DNA from: CAYNFT01 sp964396535
Lineage (GTDB): Bacteria > Chloroflexota > Dehalococcoidia > Dehalococcoidales > UBA2162
Direction of reading: 5' to 3'
DNA: 17,465 nucleotides
Assembly (NCBI GenBank): GCA_964396535.1
Contig: CAYNFT010000044.1
Location: 1-17,465 of the forward strand
In this document: positions 7,161-15,091 of the stretch, in pieces
Numbering within the stretch: position 1 is the first letter of the stretch
How the letters are laid out: each line of letters begins with the position of its first letter
Made by a program: the position numbers and the translations under genes
Notes under the pieces: generated by a model
What the model was told of the DNA's origin: nothing
Seen by the model: only the letters and a program-made list of their open reading frames with translations
The model's database searches: none

Positions 7161-8063
7161 CTACGGAAACTGGCTAATTTTGTAAGCTGCTATCCCAGGC
7201 ACAGCCAGTTTCAGGCAGTAGATGCTGGGGCGGGCAGTAATATAAAGCGTTCTCCAGTCTGGATCGCCCCAGGCGAAATTCGCTGGCTGCTCCGGCATCA
7301 TTATGCGGCCGAGGGCTTTTCCACCCGGCTCCATGACCCAGATTCCCCCGGGACCGGTGCAATATACATTACCCTGCTGGTCAACCTTCATGCCGTCAGG
7401 TCCCCCGGGTTCCGGTGCCTGCATTTCAATGAGGACTCGTCCGTTGCTGATACTGCCGTCGGGACTGACATCAAAGGCACGAATATGGAGTCGTCTCGTA
7501 TCATTGATATAGAGCACGGACTCGTCCGGCGAGAAGGCAAGCCCATTGGGCATCTCAAAATCGTCTACCAGCAATACTAATTCGCCATCCGGTGCGATAC
7601 GGTACACGCCATTAAAGGGCAACTCCTTCCAGGCGCTGTGGTTTGCCAACCCAAATGACGGGTCTGTGAAATAGACGCTACCATCAGACCTGACTACCAC
7701 ATCATTGGGACTGTTGAGCCGTCGTCCCTCGTATCGTTCGGCGATTACCGAGACAGAGCCATCTATCTCGCTGCGGGTAACCCGCCGCGTGTTGTGCTCA
7801 CAGGCAACGAGCCGTCCGCTCCTGTCCAGGGTCAGACCGTTTGAATGGCCACTGGGGCTACGAAAGGTAGTTACCTCTGGCCCGTTGCTGTACATACGCC
7901 AGCGAACGATACGATTTCGCGGTATGTCACTGAATAGAAGATAATCCCCACACCAGATGGGACCTTCGGTAAAGCCAAAGCCAGTTGCAATCTGCTCCAG
8001 GCTCACCTTCTCGGGCACGATTTGTCGGATTACTTTATCATACTCTTCAACCTGTACCTCCAA
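7161..8063 (-). CDS. SMP-30/gluconolactonase/LRE-family beta-propeller hydrolase
   Basis: 300 residues from a TTG at 8063. I prefer this start because GGAGG at 8073-8077 lies 8 bases before it, whereas the GTG at 8072 overlaps the Shine-Dalgarno itself. The six-bladed propeller signature residues are present: GFTEGPIW with E33, LNSPNDVV with N120, MPNGLAFSPDE with N173 and GGPDGMKVD with D223. These are the divalent-metal ligands of SMP-30, gluconolactonase and related lactonases. Expected role: metal-dependent hydrolysis of a sugar lactone or similar ester; the substrate cannot be told. No signal peptide is visible, so it is cytoplasmic. It lies 78 bases downstream of comEC on the same strand and could be read through from it, but no functional link is evident. 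Confidence 0.88.
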   Translation of the reverse strand: MEVQVEEYDKVIRQIVPEKVSLEQIATGFGFTEGPIWCGDYLLFSDIPRNRIVRWRMYSNGPEVTTFRSPSGHSNGLTLDRSGRLVACEHNTRRVTRSEIDGSVSVIAERYEGRRLNSPNDVVVRSDGSVYFTDPSFGLANHSAWKELPFNGVYRIAPDGELVLLVDDFEMPNGLAFSPDESVLYINDTRRLHIRAFDVSPDGSISNGRVLIEMQAPEPGGPDGMKVDQQGNVYCTGPGGIWVMEPGGKALGRIMMPEQPANFAWGDPDWRTLYITARPSIYCLKLAVPGIAAYKISQFP

Positions 8064-8111
8064 AACAAACACCTCCTTTTATAGTAATTTTATGGCGGCA
8101 GATGGCCAAGC

Positions 8112-8139
8112 AGCCTCTGCCTAAATTAGGGGGGAGGCT
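8112..8139. repeat. Hairpin between comEC and the SMP-30 gene
   Basis: AGCCTC (8112-8117) pairs with GAGGCT (8134-8139), and inside it CCTAA pairs with TTAGG around one A. The core resembles the CCCCTAATTAGGGG palindrome at 4841-4866, so it may be a diverged member of the same repeat family. It begins two bases past the comEC stop codon. Confidence 0.5.
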
Positions 8140-8141
8140 GG

Positions 8142-10532
8142 TTAAGGTGGCTCCACCTCCACCCATAACCTCCGACCATCAGTTATAAATTCTATTGTAC
8201 CACTCTCATCGGTACGGTAGATATTCTCTTTACCCAGTTTCTCTTCAAGCCTGTCCATTACCTCAACGCTGGGGTGACCGAAAGGATTACCCTCGCCCGC
8301 CGAGATAATAGCCAGGCAGGGATTGACCACCGCCAGAAATGCTTTACTGGTAGAGGTAACCGAGCCATGATGGGCAACCTTTAGCACGGTGCTGGTCAAA
8401 TCAGCCCGGCGGGTTACAAGCTCAAATTCTGCCTCCCACATTATATCAGCGGTAAGCAGGAAGCTCACCCCTCCCATCTCCAGGCGCAACACCACGCCAT
8501 TATTGTCTATATCGGACTCGGTACCAGCAAAGATGGGCCTTTGAGGATTAAGCACCTCCAGTGTTACCTCAGAGCCAAAATCAATCTGCTGTCCGGCCCG
8601 GGCTGGTGTATGTTTAATATCCTTTTCCTTGAGTAAGCTTAGCCACTCATCATATAGAGGGGACTCGTATTCAAAATCGGGATAGAGCACCTGCTTTACC
8701 TTATACCTGTTTAGAACTTCCACCAGACCGGTAATATGGTCGGCGTGAGGATGAGTTAATACTACCAGGTCTATAGTTCTATCCCAGAAGGGCATTTCCT
8801 TGCCCAGCTCCAGGGCTATCGCCTGTGGGCTGGGTCCACCGTCAACCAGAATCTGCTGACTGCCTTTTTGAATCAGGATAGCATCGCCCTCACCTACGTC
8901 AAGAAAGAATGTATGAAGCTTGCCATCGGGCAGCGTAGCAGCAGTAACCGATACCAGAATAGCTACCACTGCGAGGGGAGGGATAACCCATTTTTTGGGA
9001 AGTCTTGAAACGAAATTATCAGCTTCAGGCACTAGCTCCACCAACTTTTTCCTGTTGCTGGCGAACCAGAGAACCAGGACAAGGATTGAATAGTAAACCC
9101 ATACCAGGGTAGCGTCAACCGAGCCTCCCTCAATAAAGGGGATAGTGGTAAAAACTTTGACCACCAGTAGCATATAGGCGAGAAAGAGCCAGGCTACCCA
9201 GCCTACGACCTGGGCAACAGGTATGGCAATAAGCCCCAGGACCCCAGCCAGAGCTCCTGCGATAATAATACCGGGCAGGGCTGGCAGAGCAAATAAGGTA
9301 GCCAGAGGAGCCACCGGTGAAATGACACCAAAGTAATAGGCAACGAGTGGCCAGACGGCTATGACCGCTCCCAGGCTTATACTGAAGCTATCAGCGATAA
9401 AATTAGCTATTGATGCGGCGGCGCCGCCTTCACCTAATGTGACATTAACTGCTTTTCTGCATAGCGCTTGTATCAATGGGAAGATGAAGACTAAACCAGC
9501 CATAGCCGCAAAGCTCATCTGGAAGGAGGCATCCCACAGGAGCCGGGAGTTGATGCCGACCATTACAGCGGCGGCAAAGACCAGAGCGGTGATGGCGCTG
9601 CGCTGTCTACCCAGAAGCTCAGCAGTGAGGAACAGGCTGGCCATAATGGCCGCTCTGAATACCGGAGGATGCATTCCGGTGAGTAAGGCGTAAAGCCAGA
9701 TTACGCCCAGTGCCAGCCAGACATAGATATAGCCTTTCTTACCAAAGAGCCAGATGCCGAGGCTAAGGAGGATGCCAGCCACGATACTGAGGTGGAGACC
9801 AGAAATGGCTAACAGATGGGCAGTACCGGTGTGGGTGAAATCGGTCTTAATTGACAAGGGAATATTGCCCCGGATACCTAAAATGATGCCCTGAGCCAGC
9901 GATGCCTGTGGCTCAGGTAAAACTTCAGCCAGGGTTTGAGATAGGTTGTTTCTTAATGAATAAACCCACTCTAGCGGTTTAAAACCCTTCCCCGTTTCTA
10001 AAATTTTTATTTCAGGGTAGAACATAGTGGAATAGATTTCCTGATTCGCCAGATAACCTTCATAATCAAAGTCGTCAAATTGGGCTGGCTTTTCCAGCCT
10101 CCCTCTTAACAGGAGTACATCGCCATAGCTGTAGGCCGGGTATCGGGACACAAACAGCAGAGCGGCCCCTGATACCTCACGCCATTCCTCGTCCAATCTT
10201 ATTTCTCTGGCCGACAGGTAGAGGCGGGTAGTTTTGTCTCCCAGCTCAGGGTCTCTATCTACCAGTCCCTTGATTTCTACAGTTCCCTGGTCGTTGTAGA
10301 ACTGAAGGCGACTCTCATCAATGGTTGACAGACTTGACTGAAAGTAGACGACACCGCTGAGAAAGATAACGAGGCACAGGCTGCTTAAGATTATTAGTTT
10401 TCTATGTTGGCGAGCGAGGAAAAGCAAGGGGAGGGGAATAAGCCCGATAAAAACAAATGCAGGGGGTAGATTGAGTTTTGACCCCAAAAAGACACCAGCT
10501 ATCCAGGCGCAGCTCAGATAGATAAGTGACAC
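8142..10532 (-). CDS. comEC: ComEC/Rec2 DNA-internalisation channel with C-terminal metallo-beta-lactamase domain
   Basis: 796 residues, typical ComEC length. Order: two or three N-terminal membrane helices (about 5-65), an OB-like DUF4131 region (70-180), then a Competence domain with many helices (210-500) containing the signature HTGTAHLLAISGLHLS (234-249). A C-terminal metallo-beta-lactamase domain (about 538-796) follows, with LDVGEGDAILIQ, HPHADH (594-599) and HHGS. Role by family: inner-membrane passage of one DNA strand during transformation, with the hydrolase domain proposed to degrade the other. The start is a GTG at 10532 with only a weak AAAGGG upstream. It follows comEA by 91 bases on the same strand. 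All metal-binding motifs look intact, so the gene is probably functional. Confidence 0.95.
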   Translation of the reverse strand: MSLIYLSCAWIAGVFLGSKLNLPPAFVFIGLIPLPLLFLARQHRKLIILSSLCLVIFLSGVVYFQSSLSTIDESRLQFYNDQGTVEIKGLVDRDPELGDKTTRLYLSAREIRLDEEWREVSGAALLFVSRYPAYSYGDVLLLRGRLEKPAQFDDFDYEGYLANQEIYSTMFYPEIKILETGKGFKPLEWVYSLRNNLSQTLAEVLPEPQASLAQGIILGIRGNIPLSIKTDFTHTGTAHLLAISGLHLSIVAGILLSLGIWLFGKKGYIYVWLALGVIWLYALLTGMHPPVFRAAIMASLFLTAELLGRQRSAITALVFAAAVMVGINSRLLWDASFQMSFAAMAGLVFIFPLIQALCRKAVNVTLGEGGAAASIANFIADSFSISLGAVIAVWPLVAYYFGVISPVAPLATLFALPALPGIIIAGALAGVLGLIAIPVAQVVGWVAWLFLAYMLLVVKVFTTIPFIEGGSVDATLVWVYYSILVLVLWFASNRKKLVELVPEADNFVSRLPKKWVIPPLAVVAILVSVTAATLPDGKLHTFFLDVGEGDAILIQKGSQQILVDGGPSPQAIALELGKEMPFWDRTIDLVVLTHPHADHITGLVEVLNRYKVKQVLYPDFEYESPLYDEWLSLLKEKDIKHTPARAGQQIDFGSEVTLEVLNPQRPIFAGTESDIDNNGVVLRLEMGGVSFLLTADIMWEAEFELVTRRADLTSTVLKVAHHGSVTSTSKAFLAVVNPCLAIISAGEGNPFGHPSVEVMDRLEEKLGKENIYRTDESGTIEFITDGRRLWVEVEPP

Positions 10533-10623
10533 AAACCGTATAACCCTTTCTTATAGACTAGCTGGTATTTTTGAAAACCGTAGTGTAAACAAGATGCGGT
10601 CACGGTTAACCTCGTCTTGAATA

Positions 10624-11133
10624 TTAATCGGCCACAGTAACCAGGTCTTCAATCTGCTCGTAGGTATCAGTTCCTATACCGGCTACTTTAAGTAGCTCAT
10701 TAGTATTTTGGAACGGTCTGTTCTGGCAGCGATAGTCAACAATGCGCTGGGCCAGGGTTGGGCCAATTCCAGGCAAAGCATCAAGTAGCCACACCTCAGC
10801 CCGATTGATGTCGACTTTTTGCGTCTCTTGCTCTTCTCTCACCTCAGGGATATAGAGTTCGAGTTCACTCAGGTTGGCGCTACTGGTAGTGCCGCCAGCC
10901 GTCTGAATAAGTGCTTCTAAGCTGTCCTTGCCCAGAAAAGGATATAAACCGGGGTTATTTACAGCACCACCAATGTAAATGCTCCCCTGCCAATCCTCAC
11001 CCTGGGGTATAGAAATCTCTACGGGCTGACTTGGGCTATATCTTGACCAGGCGACTATGCCACCGATAACAATGATGGCTACCAGGAGAACAGTAATCAG
11101 CATCCAGGCCCTGTTAAGCTTACTTGCTGCCAT
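10624..11133 (-). CDS. comEA: ComEA-type DNA receptor (SLBB plus helix-hairpin-helix)
   Basis: 169 residues. One N-terminal membrane anchor (11-29) is followed by an SLBB domain, GSIYIGGAVNNPGLYPF and onward (50-80). An acidic linker leads to a C-terminal helix-hairpin-helix pair (108-165) with DINRAEVWLLDALPGIGPTLA and LLKVAGIG. This is the standard ComEA layout of Gram-positive-like bacteria: membrane anchored, with the DNA-binding tail outside the cytoplasmic membrane. It hands captured double-stranded DNA to ComEC, encoded next. ATG at 11133 has GGAGG 7 bases upstream. The 91-base gap to comEC holds no clear promoter, so both are likely in one transcript, possibly together with the nuclease gene upstream. 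Confidence 0.93.
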   Translation of the reverse strand: MAASKLNRAWMLITVLLVAIIVIGGIVAWSRYSPSQPVEISIPQGEDWQGSIYIGGAVNNPGLYPFLGKDSLEALIQTAGGTTSSANLSELELYIPEVREEQETQKVDINRAEVWLLDALPGIGPTLAQRIVDYRCQNRPFQNTNELLKVAGIGTDTYEQIEDLVTVAD

Positions 11134-11212
11134 ATAAAGCCCTCCAAGAATTCGTGCTACCTAATAAAAGGCGACTTTATTTGAATTTGTTTACTAACCC
11201 CTCACCCTTTAT

Positions 11213-11270
11213 CCCTCTCCCCTTATCAAGGGGAGAGGGAAAGAATTTCTTAAAGGGGCTTCGCCCCTTT
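11213..11270. repeat. Two-hairpin intergenic repeat, second copy
   Basis: CCCTCTCCCCTT (11213-11224) pairs with AAGGGGAGAGGG (11228-11239) around ATC, a 12-bp stem. AAAGGGGC (11252-11259) pairs with GCCCCTTT (11263-11270) around TTC. The preceding CCCCTCACCCTTTATCC resembles the CCTCACCCCC and CCTTTATCCCC before the cluster at 4841, so this is one repeat family at two loci. It sits between the nuclease gene and comEA and might attenuate read-through. Confidence 0.75.
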
Positions 11271-11349
11271 TAATCCCTTTGCCAAGCAATAACTCAACAA
11301 TGAAATGTACTATTAACACCGACAAAAATTAAATTCAAGGAACCTGTAG

Positions 11350-11895
11350 CTATTTAAACGGATTTGGCCCAAGTCCCCGTTCTGGCTCCGTGGGTGTTGT
11401 AATTGGAGTATCAGCTTCTTGGGGAGCCCATATTCCAAGTTCGCTTAAGCGAGCATATTTTAATAACTCAGAGAAATAGTAATTGTATTTGGTGTCTGGT
11501 GGGTAAGATTTTACTTTGGCGTATCCCAATCTAACTAACTCGGCATTAACCATTAAGTCATCAACATAGACGTACCTGAGAAGCCTACCATACTGGTCTT
11601 TGTCGGAAATGTCTTTTTCGAGTCTTACTTCTTTGCCGAATACAATTTCAAAGTTCTTAATTGTGGCACTGTCAGCATAAGGCTCACCTACCTCTGGGGT
11701 ATCAATACCAATATATCTTACCCGTTCGCCATTACTTAGTTCTATAGTATCGCCGTCTATCACTCGGATTACAAGTTCAGTGCTGTTATGAGAATAGAAA
11801 ATAACCAGCGATGATGTGCCTATAGTTAAAAGTGCTACAGCAAGACAAAAGAGGACGATATGCCACCAGCGAATTCCATACCCCAACAGCCTCAT
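11350..11895 (-). CDS. Membrane-anchored staphylococcal-nuclease-like (thermonuclease) protein
   Basis: 181 residues from the ATG at 11895. This start is chosen because GGAGGTG lies 5 bases upstream and because a longer frame would begin with a TTG at 11952 inside the promoter -35 box. A single hydrophobic segment (about 11-34) acts as signal anchor. It is followed by a TNase domain with the catalytic set intact: D47/D49 in VIDGDT, R60, D65 and E68 in RYIGIDTPEV, and R104 in DQYGR. Expected role: calcium-dependent cleavage of DNA or RNA outside the membrane. The short Pro/Thr-rich tail is of unknown use. Placement just upstream of comEA-comEC suggests a job in DNA uptake, analogous to NucA or EndA, but this is inference from neighbourhood. 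Confidence 0.88.
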   Translation of the reverse strand: MRLLGYGIRWWHIVLFCLAVALLTIGTSSLVIFYSHNSTELVIRVIDGDTIELSNGERVRYIGIDTPEVGEPYADSATIKNFEIVFGKEVRLEKDISDKDQYGRLLRYVYVDDLMVNAELVRLGYAKVKSYPPDTKYNYYFSELLKYARLSELGIWAPQEADTPITTPTEPERGLGPNPFK

Positions 11896-11924
11896 TGCTT
11901 CACCTCCACCAAGAGGGTACTTAA

Positions 11925-11952
11925 AGTATAAGCATTTAAAGAGGAAAGTCAA
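11925..11952 (-). promoter_or_regulatory. Promoter of the nuclease (and possibly comEA-comEC)
   Basis: On the minus strand TTGACT (11947-11952) and TATACT (11925-11930) are 16 bases apart. Each differs from consensus at one base. The predicted start near 11918 leaves a leader of about 23 bases before the ATG at 11895. Confidence 0.6.
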
Positions 11953-12007
11953 CTGTAGAAAAGGTGAAAGTTTAGCCTCGAAGCCAGGCGATTGAATAGG
12001 GGGTGTC

Positions 12008-12670
12008 TTAAGTGCCTCTCAGGGTGGCTCGTAATGCTTCTTCTGATTCAGGGGTAGTGAGAGCTATTATCCGGTCTCCTGCCCGAAGAAAGGTATTGAG
12101 CGTGGGTACACGATTCTTACCTCCCTCTCGAATAACCAGCGCCAGCTTGCTTCCCGGCGGGAGTGAGAGCTCCCTTACGGACTTGCCCACAGTGGTTGAG
12201 CCAGGCGGAATTTTTATTTCTACAATTTCCTGTCCACTGTCTTTAATGGCTAGCAAGTGCGTCAGGGGATGGGTTGGTACCTCTGCTTCTATGTGTTCGA
12301 GGATAACATTAGTGCCGCTTATGGTAACATCGATGCCCAGCTTTTTGAAAAGGGCTTCATTCTGCGGGTTTCTAATCCGAGCTACAGTGCGGGGCACATT
12401 GAACTTGTGCTTGGCTACCTGGCAGGCAACCAGATTATCTTCATCATCGCCAGTTACCGCAACAAGCATGTCAGCTCGCTCGGTGCCTACTTCAGCCAAG
12501 GTAGCTGCCTCACAACCATCGCCACGGATGCAGATGCTGCCAAGCTCGTCGTTAATGGCCTCACAGATATTGGCTGCCTTTTCTACCACAAGTACTTCAT
12601 GCCCCTCGTCCAGCAGAGCTTTAGTTAGATAATAACCTACCCTACCACCACCAACAACTATAATGTACAT
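12008..12670 (-). CDS. TrkA-family K+ channel/transporter gating subunit (RCK_N plus RCK_C)
   Basis: 220 residues, the size of a KtrA or half-TrkA protein. Residues 1-125 form a Rossmann RCK_N domain with GGGRVG (7-12) and E30 at the end of strand 2, the NAD(H)-type acidic residue. Residues about 135-220 form an RCK_C (TrkA_C) ligand-binding domain with GKSVREL and RAGDRIIALT. By family it forms cytoplasmic rings that gate a potassium pore according to nucleotide. ATG at 12670 has GAGGTGG upstream, and it starts 9 bases after the single-domain RCK gene. It is the last gene of the potassium block. It likely works with TrkH or with the one-domain partner. The symbol is left open because trkA and ktrA cannot be separated here. 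Confidence 0.88.
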   Translation of the reverse strand: MYIIVVGGGRVGYYLTKALLDEGHEVLVVEKAANICEAINDELGSICIRGDGCEAATLAEVGTERADMLVAVTGDDEDNLVACQVAKHKFNVPRTVARIRNPQNEALFKKLGIDVTISGTNVILEHIEAEVPTHPLTHLLAIKDSGQEIVEIKIPPGSTTVGKSVRELSLPPGSKLALVIREGGKNRVPTLNTFLRAGDRIIALTTPESEEALRATLRGT

Positions 12671-12679
12671 TATTCCACC

Positions 12680-13093
12680 TCAGCTCTCCAGCTTTTCCTT
12701 CAGCATCTGGGCAAACACTGTAGTTGGGCTGATAGCTTCGAGCCCCAGGTTGCTGTACATCTCCTGGCGCAGGGGGTCATAAATACGGCAGATTACCCTG
12801 GGCACATTAAAAATGTACTTGGCAATTTGACATGCCATGACATTACGATTATCCCCCTGAGTTAGCGCAAAGAAGACATCGGCTTCCTCTATGCCTGCCC
12901 TTTTAAGTGCCTCCTGGTCTATGCCATTACCCACCAGTGCCGTGCCCTTAAAATCGGTTAGCTGTCTTGGAAAGCTAAGCCTTCGAAAGCTATAGGGCTC
13001 GTTGTCCAGAATAGTGACTTGATGTCCATCAGCATCCAGCAATCTAGCCAGCCAGGCGCCTACTCGCCCACAACCCATAATTACTACTTTCAT
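12680..13093 (-). CDS. Single-domain RCK_N (TrkA-N) NAD-binding protein
   Basis: 137 residues from ATG at 13093. A longer frame opens at 13150, but its extra residues only re-read the end of the UspA gene in another frame, and GAGG lies 7 bases before the ATG at 13093. The whole protein is one Rossmann domain: GCGRVG (7-12), D30 after strand 2 (TILDNEP), VGNGIDQEALKRAG and FFALTQGDNRNVMACQIAKY. There is no RCK_C domain, so the protein lacks the usual ligand-binding half. It starts 13 bases after the UspA stop and ends 9 bases before the two-domain RCK gene. It may form mixed rings with that protein or with TrkA. Its closest relative in sequence appears to be the RCK_N part of the downstream neighbour (shared KFNVPR/IFNVPR-type segment). 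Confidence 0.85.
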   Translation of the reverse strand: MKVVIMGCGRVGAWLARLLDADGHQVTILDNEPYSFRRLSFPRQLTDFKGTALVGNGIDQEALKRAGIEEADVFFALTQGDNRNVMACQIAKYIFNVPRVICRIYDPLRQEMYSNLGLEAISPTTVFAQMLKEKLES

Positions 13094-13106
13094 ATAGCAA
13101 CCTCGG

Positions 13107-13532
13107 TTACCCTGTGTATTGATGGTATAGTATAACACGGCAGGGAGCATTCTTTAGCACGTAAGGCACCACATCACCCAGGCTAAACTGCCCAAAGCGC
13201 CTCTTGTACTCAACACCCATCAGGATGAGGTCAACCCCACGCTCCACGGCTTCATCAATAATAGTTGGACCAGCCTCGCGGGCTTGAAGGAGATCAGTCT
13301 CTATCGAATAGTTCTGTCCTCTAGCAATACTCTCCATACGGTCCAGAATCTCTTCTGCCTTTTGGACTTCGGCTTCAATTTCAGCATCCAATGGCAGAGT
13401 ACGTTCTATGGGAATAACATTGACAGCACAAATCTTAGCCTTATCCGGCTTAGCCAACCGACAGGCTAGTTTGATTGCCTCTTCATCGACGGCGGCGCCA
13501 CCTACGGATACCAAAATATTCTGATATTCCAT
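13107..13532 (-). CDS. UspA-family universal stress protein with degenerate ATP-binding motif
   Basis: 141 residues, one Usp domain. The fold is clear: NILVSV at the start, ICAVNVIP, GVDLILMGVEY and NAPCRVILYH at the end. The usual ATP signature G-x2-G-x9-G-S/T reads G106-x2-Y109-x9-G119-D120, and the N-terminal V-D-G-S is V-G-G-A. Nucleotide contacts at both ends are thus altered and ATP binding is doubtful. It lies between trkH and two RCK genes, so it may be an accessory regulator of potassium uptake rather than a general stress protein; Usp proteins next to ion transporters are known. The Shine-Dalgarno is poor. A promoter with -10 inside an inverted repeat lies just upstream. Confidence 0.88.
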   Translation of the reverse strand: MEYQNILVSVGGAAVDEEAIKLACRLAKPDKAKICAVNVIPIERTLPLDAEIEAEVQKAEEILDRMESIARGQNYSIETDLLQAREAGPTIIDEAVERGVDLILMGVEYKRRFGQFSLGDVVPYVLKNAPCRVILYHQYTG

Positions 13533-13559
13533 CGCTTTTTGTTTCCGTTTTTTACTGAG

Positions 13560-13596
13560 CAGGGGTTATTATACCCCTGTCATTAAAAAACTACAA
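13560..13596 (-). promoter_or_regulatory. Promoter of the usp-RCK-RCK genes with palindromic -10 region
   Basis: On the minus strand TTGTAG (13591-13596), a 17-base spacer and a perfect TATAAT (13568-13573). The -10 box lies within the inverted repeat CAGGGGT/ACCCCTG (13560-13566 and 13573-13579), which could be an operator. It could also be a weak hairpin following trkH, but no U-tract follows in either direction. Confidence 0.5.
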
Positions 13597-13629
13597 CACC
13601 ATTTTTTATACTTTTTACACGGCTTGTGA

Positions 13630-15081
13630 TTAACGCCACTTCCAAAACGAAGGAACAAAAAGCATCAATACGGTGAAAAGCTCAAGACGACCAACTAACA
13701 TGCATACTGTCAGAACAACCTTACCGAGGGGATGAATGAAAAAATAGTTTGACATCGGTCCTACCAAACCCAAGCCAGGGCCCACATTCCCAAGAGTGGC
13801 AAGAACAGAAGATAGCGCCGTCACCTGGTCCAGTCCCACAGCACTCATCACCAGGAAAGCAACGAAGATAATGACAAAATAGACAATAGCCATGCCTATA
13901 ATCCCGGATATAATGCTCTCTGACAAAACGCTTCCCCCGACTTTTAAGGGAATAACCGCTCGAGGGTTGAAGGCAAGCAGAATCCGGCGGTAGGCATACT
14001 TAAACAATACCAGGAGTCGGACAACCTTTAATGCTCCACCTGTTGAACCAGCCGAGGCTCCAATTATCATCAGAAAGAGTAAAGCTGACCTTGCGAATGA
14101 TGGCCAGAGGTCGAAATTGGCAGTGCTAAAGCCGGTTGTCGTCATAATTGAGACGACCTGAAAGCTACTGTGCCTGAAGGCTTCGCCAACAGACAGGCCC
14201 ATATTCCAGATTAGGTCCAGTGCTACGAGCAGAGAACCCCCAAAAAGGAGGATGATATACAGTCTAAACTCAGGGTTGCTGATGAGTTGCCTGACTTGGC
14301 GCCTCCACACAAGAAAGTAAAACAACCCGAAGTTTATCCCTGCCATTACCATAAAGAAGATAACGATACCTTCAACGAATAAACTGTTATACGCACCGAC
14401 GCTCAAATCCAAAGGGGTGAAGCCACCAGTAGGCATAGTGCTGAAGGTTACGGTTAGCGCATCAAATACAGGCACCCTAGCGATAAGGAGTAAGATAAAC
14501 TCTAAGACTGAGAAACCCAGATACAATAACCATACAGCCTTGGCTGTATCCCGGATACGTGGTGTTAGCCTCTCCGCTTGAGGTCCTGGCATCTCACTTT
14601 CGACCAGATGGGCAGCGCCGATACCCAATATAGGGAATAAAGCTACAAAGAGAGTAATTATCCCCATCCCGCCTAGCCACTGGGTGAGCGAACGCCACAA
14701 AAGGATACCGCGGAATTGACCTTCAATAGATACAAGAACCGTAGCTCCAGTGGTAGTAAAGCCTGACACTGCCTCAAAAAAGGCATCGAGGTAACTTTGG
14801 AAAGTGCCCGCTAGCGCATAAGGGAGGGCACCAAAAACCGAAACCAGTATCCAGCCTCCAGCGACTAGCAGTATTGCCTCCCGCCGACTTAACCTTCCCT
14901 CTCTGACCGGTATTAGGCGCCAGAGTAACAATCCGAAGCCTGCGCTGATACCCATTGAGATGGCAAATGCCCGGGAACAAGGCTCCCCAAGGAATAGGCT
15001 CCAGGCTAAAGGGAGAATCATAAAAAGTCCGAGGACAGTTATTAGCAGCCCAAGGTAATGGCAGACAATCCTTATTCTCAT
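13630..15081 (-). CDS. trkH: TrkH-family potassium uptake pore
   Basis: 483 residues, standard TrkH length, with about ten membrane segments plus four re-entrant P-loops. All four pseudo-repeat filter sequences are visible: TTTGATV (109-115), STMPTGGF (214-221), TTTGFST (314-320) and LGNVGPG (430-436). The conserved GRLE (464-467) near the C-terminus and the intramembrane-loop region GASAGSTGGALK (341-352) are also present. Role: inner-membrane potassium uptake, gated by TrkA rings. ATG at 15081 has AAGAAGGT upstream, and it starts 10 bases after the trkA stop, so trkA and trkH form an operon. The 97 bases to the next gene contain a second promoter. Confidence 0.95.
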   Translation of the reverse strand: MRIRIVCHYLGLLITVLGLFMILPLAWSLFLGEPCSRAFAISMGISAGFGLLLWRLIPVREGRLSRREAILLVAGGWILVSVFGALPYALAGTFQSYLDAFFEAVSGFTTTGATVLVSIEGQFRGILLWRSLTQWLGGMGIITLFVALFPILGIGAAHLVESEMPGPQAERLTPRIRDTAKAVWLLYLGFSVLEFILLLIARVPVFDALTVTFSTMPTGGFTPLDLSVGAYNSLFVEGIVIFFMVMAGINFGLFYFLVWRRQVRQLISNPEFRLYIILLFGGSLLVALDLIWNMGLSVGEAFRHSSFQVVSIMTTTGFSTANFDLWPSFARSALLFLMIIGASAGSTGGALKVVRLLVLFKYAYRRILLAFNPRAVIPLKVGGSVLSESIISGIIGMAIVYFVIIFVAFLVMSAVGLDQVTALSSVLATLGNVGPGLGLVGPMSNYFFIHPLGKVVLTVCMLVGRLELFTVLMLFVPSFWKWR

Positions 15082-15091
15082 TACCTTCTTT

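Noticed and set aside
11896..11952. N-terminal extension of the nuclease (19 extra residues from a TTG)
   Set aside because: The TTG lies in the -35 box, and the internal ATG at 11895 has an ideal Shine-Dalgarno.
12012..12632. A plus-strand open frame of 206 codons opposite the two-domain RCK gene
   Set aside because: It is a complete shadow of a well-supported gene, with Ser/Ala-rich low-complexity composition and no motif.
13094..13150. N-terminal extension of the one-domain RCK protein
   Set aside because: It overlaps the end of the UspA gene in another frame, and a proper ribosome site precedes the ATG at 13093.
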